Below are positions 56,376 through 64,000 of a DNA stretch of 64,000 bases, piece after piece. The notes beneath the pieces are model-generated. The model was not told the DNA's origin, did not search any database, and worked only from the letters and a program-made list of their open reading frames with translations. Source of the DNA: Marasmius tenuissimus (Eukaryota; Basidiomycota; Agaricomycetes; Agaricales; Marasmiaceae); NCBI GenBank assembly GCA_029532415.1, contig JAQOTA010000053.1:2232001-2296000 (forward strand). Direction: 5' to 3'. Numbering within the stretch: position 1 is the stretch's first letter; each line of letters opens with the position of its first letter. The translations under genes and the position numbers were made by a program.

Positions 56376-59300
56376 ATGTTCTCGTTGCGTCGCGTCGATT
56401 GTATGTTTAAGCGCTTCGCCCATCATCTCAGAAGCCTTCTTACTTCCATGAGTGGCAGCTTCTACTCGTTTCACTTTAATGAAGCAAATAAGAAATCACG
56501 AGCTCCAGCGCCTCCACCCACACCTATCCCCGCAGATGCATTTTATGGTACTCCCTCAGCGCGGCACAACATCACATCTTCTACACCTGTGTCTAGCTCA
56601 TCCTCGCAAGTTGGAGTACCCAACTTGTCATCACCCCCTTCCATACCTAATAGTCCCACTCGCAAACGGCGCCATCCCGATCAAAATGACTCGCCTTTTG
56701 TCAATTATACACCCGCCAAACCACTCCAACCTCACAAAAGAGCTAAAACCACGGAAAAACCGGCCAAAAAGCCCAAGGAGATCGTGGCAGAAATCATCAA
56801 GTTCATTAAGAGATACAAGTGGGGACTCAGTGACTTTCTGTTCTGGGTTTCAGACTCGGAGGACCGTGATATGGCACACGCAATTGCTATGGAGAAATTC
56901 CTCAGTGGACGGTGTACTCACCATCCCGGCGAGATTATACACAAATGGTATAAGTCCCCCGATGGGGTGCTAGGCGCCAATATCGATGCGCAGAATCAGA
57001 TGTGGGGAACAGCAACCAAGTACTGGGAAGTCAAACAAGTACGCGCTTGTTTGACCTCCTTTGTTGCTCAAGAGGCAGTTGAACACGCGGTACAGCAGGC
57101 CCGCAAGGCTGTGAAACCAGCGGGTGGACTTCACGTCCGTATCACCGTAAAGGATACCTCTGGCTCGCACGGACATCCTGTGAAAACGGAGTGGAAGGAA
57201 ATTGGGAAGACGACGGTACCCCAAGTGAAGGAGATTCTTGTCCGCACTCAACCCTTTCTATTCAATCTTCTCACCAGCGTTGCGCGAGGATCTCCCCAGG
57301 AGAAAGAGAGGAAGACACGTCCCTTTGACATCGTGAGTAATTTGAACATTGCTTCTTCGTGAGAAGTAGCAACTAACTTTATTGGGCCCAGGTCGTCACT
57401 CACGCCCTCTCTTCTCTCAACTTCTGCCTCAACCGCCAGGCTAATTGGCTTCCTGTCGCGAGAGGACTCCTATACTTCGCCCTGTCCGCCCCTGTGGATC
57501 TGTTTGCATATGAGAGTCGCACTGGCACGATGCCTGTCTACAGTACCGTCAATACCATGCTCAGTGACCTCGGGGAGGAAGAGGGACGAGCAACCAAGGC
57601 TGCAGGAAGCGACCCCCGGGGCTGGAGAAAGCTCTTTGTTGATAATACTCAACGAAACCACCGCCAACGCGACGAACGAGTTGGTCGTGCCAATCATATG
57701 ATGATTGGCATGGCGGGATGTCTGGTTGAATACCCCCCCGGCACATTTCCTGAAACAGCACCATCCGTTGAAGACCGGAAGGCTCGTATTCTTGCCAATG
57801 ATCGAGCTTCGGTCAATGCAGAATATTATCTCCAGCTCATAAATCAGGAGCACCTGGAGACGGTCGGGACGTTGCAATGGATGCAGAATTCCACAACTCA
57901 CATTCCCGAGCTCAAAATTTATCACTCTCAGGTGTCATTGCTGTACAAAACCCGTGCAGGACGCACACAGCTCAATCCAAAACCATCCATCATTCATCCG
58001 CTTGCCACAAACAGCAAGAACGAGACAGTGACGACCGAGTTGAAAGAGGCTCTCCTGGATTTTCTCGAGCAGGCGGGTCAGACAAAGGAGTCGCACCAGC
58101 ACCGTCTTTTCCCCATTGGCGGAAATGGACTCACCTTCCAGAAAATCCACGAGCTCAAGCGTCAATTACAAAGCAACTCCAATAAACTTGAGAGTTTCGA
58201 GCTTGTGGAGCCACAGCTGGAGCGGTGGCACACGCAGGCCACGGATGTGTCGAGGATCTTTCAGACGCACTGGGGTCCACCATTGAGTAAGGACCCATCA
58301 ACTTTGGGACATAGTGCTCGGAAGATCCAACGGAAGGAGCCGCCAAATCTTAAAAAAGTTGATTATTATCCGAGCGTGCAACTTATGCACCTGGTCCTTG
58401 ATGCGAGAATGTTGGACGCGCTATGGTGAGTGGTTTAGCTTTATTTAAATCATTCTGGAACTCAGATCATTACGGTATAGTTCACACCTCCAAGTCGACG
58501 ACGTGTTTGTCTATTTCACGGAACTCAAATCAAAGAATAAGCTCCCAACTTTTGAGGAGCTCGAATCCATTGCACGTACCCTCTACCGCTGCTATAGTAC
58601 TTCCCGTGGTATCCACTATGCACTGAACGGTGCGTCCTTACCTGAAGAAAACTCAGCCTGGACCCGTTCAGTTCCTTCCGCAAACTCGTGGTCCATGCCA
58701 TCATCTGCCAACGATCCACTGTCCGCAGAGCAAGGGTTTACCAATGCCGATATGCCACCACAATTGGCAGCAACTGCAAAGAAATCAGCAAAGACAAAGA
58801 AGAAGACAAAGGCCCAGGTGGAGGCGGAGAAAGAGAGGGAGGAAATGCGACGTGTAGGTGACCGAGTCCTTGCAAACTCTATTGCATTTATGAGGGACGC
58901 TCTCCTTTTGCGAGAGGCGGCGTATGCGGCAGCTTCTGGTGACGTTGGTCGCTTCTGGGAAGTTTTTAAGGTGTGTCAATTTCCAAACCATACTAAAAAT
59001 GAAACTCAGTTGCTCAAGGTTATGCTATTCACGTTCTTTGGCTCTGGCTATACCAAATATGGTCACTATGCCCTCGAGTTCATCACTACCCTTGAGCTCG
59101 AGTCCAGCAAAGAGTTTCGCGAAGCATCACTTCGGATGATGCTCATCAATCTTTTTGGCAAACCGGGTGCCTTCTCACCCTGCGATCTGGTACAAGAATA
59201 TTTCAACCGGCTTCTGGAGTTTATAGTCGAGCGCAAGGGGAAGGAATTTGATGACCGATTCATACGGCGTGTTGTTGCACGCAATCTCCATCACCTTACT

Positions 59301-59907
59301 CGTATCAAGACTGACCTTTGATTGGGTATTGACCTTGCGAAACACTCGGGACAGCACAGCGAACCTGGTTGTAGCCCTGAGATGAAATTACTACTCGAGC
59401 TCTACAAACTTCATCAGCTTCATTATCGCATTGCTGGACGTATAATTGATTTGGAGGAGCGTCGACTGGATGATTTTCTCGAGGGCTGGAAGAAGATGCA
59501 GGGGCCGAATGGAAAAGTAAAAAAGTGGAAGGATCAAACGACCCAATACAGAGTACGTGAGGATATTCACAGACAGGTATCTGAGATGCCACAGGAGGGG
59601 GGGACCACATCCTCAGTAAACACAGCTGACACCGCTACACCCCATCAAGATCAAGGGCAGGTCACAGAGTTTGAGTCCGAATCTGATTTGGATACCAGTG
59701 AAGATTCGGAGGATGAAGTCGACGGCGAAGGAACTGGGCTTTGATGCGAGTACACTTGGCTCGATCACAGTGTGCGATGGTCAACTTGTCGCCGAGAGTT
59801 TTACGGCGGAATCTTTCCTCAAGACAACATTGGTCGAAGACGAGTGGGAAGTAGACTCAGAGGCAGAAGGCGAAGACATCCATGATAGTGATTCAGAATC
59901 TCAATAA
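56376..59907 (+). pseudogene. DUF6589-type protein, one in-frame TGA and a C-terminal frame change
   Basis: Exons 56376-57332, 57392-58425 and 58481 onward join in frame and encode 943 residues before a TGA at 59319-59321. The same frame then continues open to 59744 (KHSGQHSEPGCSPEMKLLLE), which is typical family sequence. A second frame to 59907 carries an acidic tail. Landmarks: a basic Ser/Pro-rich N-terminus (THKRAK-type, KRRHPDQND), DNTQRNHRQRDERVGRANHM, FPIGGNGLTFQKIHELKRQL, KDPSTLGHSARKIQR, NLKKVDYYPSVQLMHLVLDA, and FWEVFKVCQF followed by YTKYGHYALEF. These match the large mushroom DUF6589 proteins as I know them. Relatives have Asp in the GGDGLT motif; here it is Asn (residue 564). 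An upstream in-frame ATG choice (56448) is possible. Function is unknown; the company of a helicase suggests a DNA-mobility role. Confidence 0.72.
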
Positions 59908-59931
59908 TAAATGTACTGTTATGACGAGTAT

Positions 59932-62041
59932 CTACATGAAGCTAAAGTGAATTATCAAACTATACCAGTCGTCGGAATTGAAGGAGTGGCTCGAGTCTGG
60001 ACTTGAAGCTCGATGTTTCTTTTGTATGTCCTTCCCCAATGCTTCATCAGCATTTCGCTTTTTCTCTGCCTCTTTACGCACTTTTTCTTGGGCTTTGACC
60101 TCAATAAGCTCTTTCTCAAGGCTTCCAAGTCGCTCCAAAAGTAGCTGTTCATTACCGGTGAATCTGGGGTTTCCCTTCATCAGCCACCGTACGTGCTCGA
60201 CTGACTCTATGGAAGCAAAATGATCCAGCACTCGTTTGATTTCGTCGTTGGTGAAGAAGAGCTCTGGAGAATAGAATGCAGAGGTTATCTCGTTCGCTTT
60301 CTGGAATAGAACCATTCGAAAAGCTTTGAGTTGACGTGTACCATGGGCACACATAACGAGGGATATGTGTTTGTGCTGCTTGGGTAGCTGTAGTGGGGAG
60401 ACTTCTGTTGAGGTATGTGACCTCGATGTTGATTTTGTATTCTTTGAAATAGAGGAGAGCGGTTCTGGGAGGCATCCACTACACTTGCAGACCGCCGGCA
60501 TACATGGCGGGGGATATTCTGTACATGTAGGACATGAACACGAGGTTTCGGAGGCGGGGTTTTCATATAAGTCATCAATTGCCTTGACTTTGCACTTTGC
60601 CAGTACAAGAGAAGCAAGCCCTTGATCCATTGAGGCATTACTTCCAGTACTATGTCCCCCAGCTCTAGACATCACCCCCGTATGGCCAACTGCGGTGGAA
60701 TCAAGGGCGGTTTGTGCGCGGTTCTTGGAGTTTGATGCGAAATATATAATTCCACGTGAGTCCGAAGCCTGCACCATGCTTCCCCGCTTTGGATGTATGC
60801 GACCAAGCATCTGTAAGGCCTCATCGGCATTGCCCGGGTCGCCAAAAATGTAAACATCCTGCACTCGATCCATGTCCACCCCAATCGACAATGCACTTGT
60901 GGCAAGGATGATCTGACACTGTCCTGACTGAACCAACTTCCGTGTTTCCCTGTTGTGAGAGTCCAAGAGTGAACTGTACTCTCTGATACGTTGAGCAACA
61001 GTCTGAGGATCCCCGCCTCGAGATTTATCCAGGTAATACAAGTACCCGTGTATGCGGCTGCTGAGGTTGATTGTACCACAAAAGATAACCGACATATGAC
61101 CACTCGCGAGTACTGAGTCGAGTTCTGGAAAGGTTTGACCTTGAATGGAGGAGGAAATCTCCCGAAAGATGAGCTGGATGTCATGCCGCTGGTTCGAACG
61201 GTGTATGATGTGGGTTTTGGATGGATAGAGCCCAAGGAAAAGTGTGATTGCCCTCAAGGCCTTCTTTCCCTGCATAGTCGCGGTGAGACCCTGTATCGTA
61301 ACGTTGTCGTGCAGATGCGATTGAACAAGACCAATCTCCCGAAAGCATTTCCGGAATTTCTTTCCCCACGAAAGTAGCAGATGCACTTTGTCTATAGAGA
61401 GGGAAAAAATCCAGGCCTTGAACTTGGAATTCCGAAGTGTGTGCTCAAACTCTTTTGACGAGAGCTGTTCGGGGCTCAGAAGGATAGCCGACAGATCAGT
61501 ATCCTGCTGTGCTTGCTTCCAGAGTCCAAAAGATCCAGCCTGGTTTGCGGCACGCATGGTCTCAGAGTTGATGACCAAAGCATGCAATCTAATCTTGCTA
61601 AAATTGTCCCGCTATTGGACAGCATGAGAGCTGGTTTGATACCTAGAGAACACGAGAGAAACATACCAGTTGGTACTCCAAATAATTTGTTGGACACACT
61701 ACAAGCATCAAAGGGTGCTTTGGAAACCGCTTCATGACAGGGCGGGGTACATCTGAGTACTCGGTCGGGTGCTCAACCAGTTCTTTGACTACGAGGAGAA
61801 GAAACCCCATGTAGCCTGTCTTTCCAGAGCCGGTAGGTGTGATAGCAATCAGATCTTTCATATCCAGCGAGGCTGCGACGCCCTCCAGGACATAATCATG
61901 TGGAATGTAAGGAGTGTATTTTTGAACGATGCGAGAGATGAGAGAGAGGCCAGCTGGCGAGGAGAATAAATATGCTTCATTTGGTGTATTAGATAGCGTA
62001 GATGGGCCCGACGAGCTTGAGGCGCTCGCATTCGAGCCCAT
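59932..62041 (-). CDS. RecQ-like superfamily 2 helicase with altered Walker B, 684 aa
   Basis: Two exons (62041-61667 and 61611-59932) separated by a 55-nt intron encode 684 aa. Motif I is TPTGSGKT (K74). The Walker B position reads SIDKVHLL (D199 K200 V201 H202) instead of the DEAH-type box, so the catalytic Glu is Lys; a single GAA to AAA change would explain it. Motif III is GLTATM. Motif V reads LATSALSIGVDMDRVQDVYI. Motif VI is degenerate, QMLGRIHPKRG. A Cys cluster (CSCPTC, then CKCSGC) follows, and the C-terminus is coiled and basic. It is convergent with the DUF6589-type gene; the two stop codons are only about 25 bp apart. Its promoter is a reverse copy of its partner's. It is probably inactive as an ATPase unless the assembly is wrong. 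Confidence 0.82.
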
Positions 62042-62115
62042 CGGCAAGGTAAAGGAGACGCGACTGTGCAATGAATGTGTACGCGTCACCCTCGCGGGTG
62101 TGGGAAAAATCTACA

Positions 62116-62207
62116 CAGCACAACGTGATAAATCCGAGTTGTCCGACCTATCCAAATATGGAAGTCTAAGGAGCTACGGGTAGAGGGGCACGGTTCGAAC
62201 TAGACTA
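62116..62207. repeat. Right inverted repeat and promoter of the DUF6589-RecQ module
   Basis: Reverse complement of 56285-56375 with scattered mismatches. It lies 75 bp upstream of the RecQ ATG. Just outside it, ctaggcacgcctag (about 62205-62218) is palindromic and resembles aggcttggcatgcct near 56207 on the left side. Confidence 0.7.
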
Positions 62208-62209
62208 GG

Positions 62210-63124
62210 CACGCCTAGGATCGCTTCGAAAGAAACATGAAATGCAAATAGAATTCAAGACGATGCTCAGAGAAGCCAGGCCAAGGCAGTTTCCCAGTGC
62301 AGGCTCCCTGGACTTCGTTGCCTTGGAATTCAAAACACCATCCCCAAGCTTGCATTGGCAACACCGATAGCTGGCGATGGCTGGTACCGTCACGAAGCAA
62401 TCCACGACGACATGACCGATTGGCCTTCATGTATCTCCTTCGACCATCCCGTTCCTCCCGTACTTATGGTCCTCAGGCGATGATCCCATTTTCCATTGCC
62501 CACCGACTGCGGAGCTTTCATTGTTCCTTTCGACTTCTTCCCTCCTCGATTGCCAACCGGCTTTGATGCTGGGCAACAAAACGAGGCATAGCGCCATCCT
62601 CAAAAGACCTGTTGCTTCTGGATATTGCCATTGCCTCTCATTGTCAACGCGGCCAGAGGTTATTTACCTCCAGATCATGGTGTATTGTTGACGACCACCA
62701 GAAGGCGAGAGGAAAAAGCAGGAAACGGGATTAGACAACGAATTGAGAGTCGAGAGGAGACAGAGCGTGTCAAACATGGGAAGAGAGCCAGTGAACAATG
62801 GGACAAAAATGTTATCTGTTCTCGAACTAGAGGTGCATATCGTACTCACTCACCTTCTGCCCTCTCAGTCTGACTCTTCCTCTACTATCTAGAAAGCTTA
62901 CACAATACTTCCAGCTGATATCGTTGGCGATGTACCACAACAGAGGATTGATTTTGAGAATATTCGGGGCTTACACTGACCATCTGCTTCCTGGTGGTAT
63001 GTATGAGCTTTTCAGTTTTCCTACACACCTATCAGATTGCTGACCAGCTGCCAGCGCGGAAATCTCGACACACAAACGATCTTCACGAGGAAGCTTTGTT
63101 GCGGCTCGTGGTCATCAATATCGG
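62210..63124. other. Intergenic segment right of the helicase
   Basis: No gene recognised. 62924-63105 is related to 20515-20700 (shared gatgtaccacaacagagga-type sequence), probably a fragment of a dispersed gene family. Short plus-strand frames at 62297-62873 have no supporting features. Confidence 0.4.
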
Positions 63125-64000
63125 TGTAAAGCGCCACTCGCGGTGTATAATAAAATCTAACTCGTAGGTCAAATCCTCCCAACACTCAAGAGTGTAGCTG
63201 AAGGGTGCGGGAATCGGGGATTGGCGTTGATCGTAGGTTCCGCTCTTAGCCAGACTGCAATAGTAGGCTGAAGGAAATCTGACTCAAGAAACTATCCAAC
63301 TAAGGTAGCTTCGCCTCTGAAACCAGTTCAGAGGTCAAAAGTGGGGTTCGGAAGAGAGGTTTATAGGTTGTTTCGGGGAGTGTAGAGTTTGTTTGGTGCT
63401 TCGGAAGTGTGTTCTTAGGCTTCAACTAGCTTCAGAACCACTCGAACAGCGAGGGGCAACAAGACAATCAAATCGAACAATGGCAATAAGACTCCAATCA
63501 AGTCTGTCAATGACCGAAGACCAACTGTCAACGGCGAACAATATCCTCAGCTCAATTAGCTTCGGAGGTTCAACAATAGCTTAGCCAGTCAAGTCGGCGT
63601 CGCAGACAAACAATGCAAAGTCAAGGTCAAGCAAGTGTTCAATGGATTTTCTAGGTTTGGGCAAACAAAGTTCTATTCTGTTCTAATGTCTCTCCAGAAG
63701 CGCTCCCGAGTCAACTGACTACCCAACAAGTGGAATAGCTTCGTATCCTCTGAATACTAATCGTACGGATTGCTTGGGGATTCTTGATGAAAACCCCACT
63801 GCTTATATACTCTAGGATGCTCTAATTCTACCGAATTGTACAAATATAGAATAAACCATGCCTCGGAGGCATAAACTACCTACTTTGGAATATACTTGGA
63901 GAGTTTTGTGTTTAATCTACGCTTTTGAACCCCAAAGTCAAAACTAATAATTTGTTTCGGAAGTATCATCAGCCTCGAACATTCTCTAACATTCTTTTCT
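63125..64000. mobile_element. Second copy of the 2.7-kb repeat element, cut by the window edge
   Basis: It starts TGTAAAGCGCC and follows 52356-53239 almost base for base, with about a dozen differences in 876 bp (for example gattggcg for gatcggcg near 63220, and one extra g near 63376). The direct orientation matches the first copy. The right end is outside the window. Confidence 0.9.

Noticed and set aside
59319..59321. TGA as selenocysteine
   Set aside because: Fungi of this group lack the selenocysteine machinery, and no relative has a special residue here to my knowledge.
52356..64000. The two direct repeats at 52356 and 63125 as LTRs of one large retroelement around the DUF6589 and RecQ genes
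   Set aside because: The first copy has its own 2.7-kb boundaries with target duplications and interrupts a BTB-like gene. No reverse transcriptase, primer site or polypurine tract lies between the copies.

Overview
The window reads as repeat-rich nuclear DNA of a mushroom-forming basidiomycete (Agaricomycetes, probably Agaricales). The evidence is many 48-65 nt GT-AG introns, gene families that I know from that group, and an intact Ty1/copia element. No rRNA, tRNA or CRISPR array was seen. Species assignment is not possible from the sequence alone.

Layout. (1) 1-43.5 kb is a tandem or dispersed array. Seven paralogues of one 9-exon gene lie on the minus strand (ATGs at 1978, 6479, 10437, 15075, 19409, 32462 and 39621). 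All start with a short Gly/Asn/Gln motif of the type NFQITGGTFNQVQGDQ. One copy (8341-10437) assembles cleanly to 557 aa, one has a frameshift, and one is split by a transposon. Between them lie decayed plus-strand relics of a single-pass membrane protein family, relics of a third unidentified family, and decayed BTB/POZ genes. A 217-bp CACTA-type MITE sits at 11722-11938.

(2) 21932-30430 is a DNA transposon inserted in the last exon of the sixth paralogue. It has about 45-bp terminal inverted repeats starting TATGGCACA and a 6-bp target duplication (cagttc). It carries a 14-exon gene of unknown function (835 aa) and a 3-exon retroviral-type (rve) integrase gene with D243-D300-E335 (522 aa). 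A 1200-bp non-autonomous relative (29220-30419) has jumped into its right terminal repeat and made its own 6-bp duplication (tttgtg). This is the strongest candidate for a little-described mobile system.

(3) 43613-50015 is a complete, very young Ty1/copia retrotransposon on the minus strand. It has identical 323-bp LTRs, target duplication gtggg, a half-tRNA-iMet primer site, a polypurine tract and one 1804-aa Gag-Pol frame.

(4) 50.0-56.2 kb holds a decayed BTB-like gene interrupted by a 2.7-kb repeat element (52356-55056). The same element begins again at 63125. It has short terminal inverted repeats and many copies of a CTTCGGAGG-like motif that flips orientation between the two halves.

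(5) 56.2-62.2 kb holds a convergent gene pair: a DUF6589-type protein (plus strand, one in-frame TGA) and a RecQ-like helicase (minus strand, Walker B changed to DKVH). The two genes share about 90 bp of promoter-proximal sequence in inverted orientation, so together they look like one mobile or once-mobile module.

The window is therefore a nest of mobile elements in an amplified gene cluster. The paralogues supply the empty-site sequences that fix the insertion boundaries.
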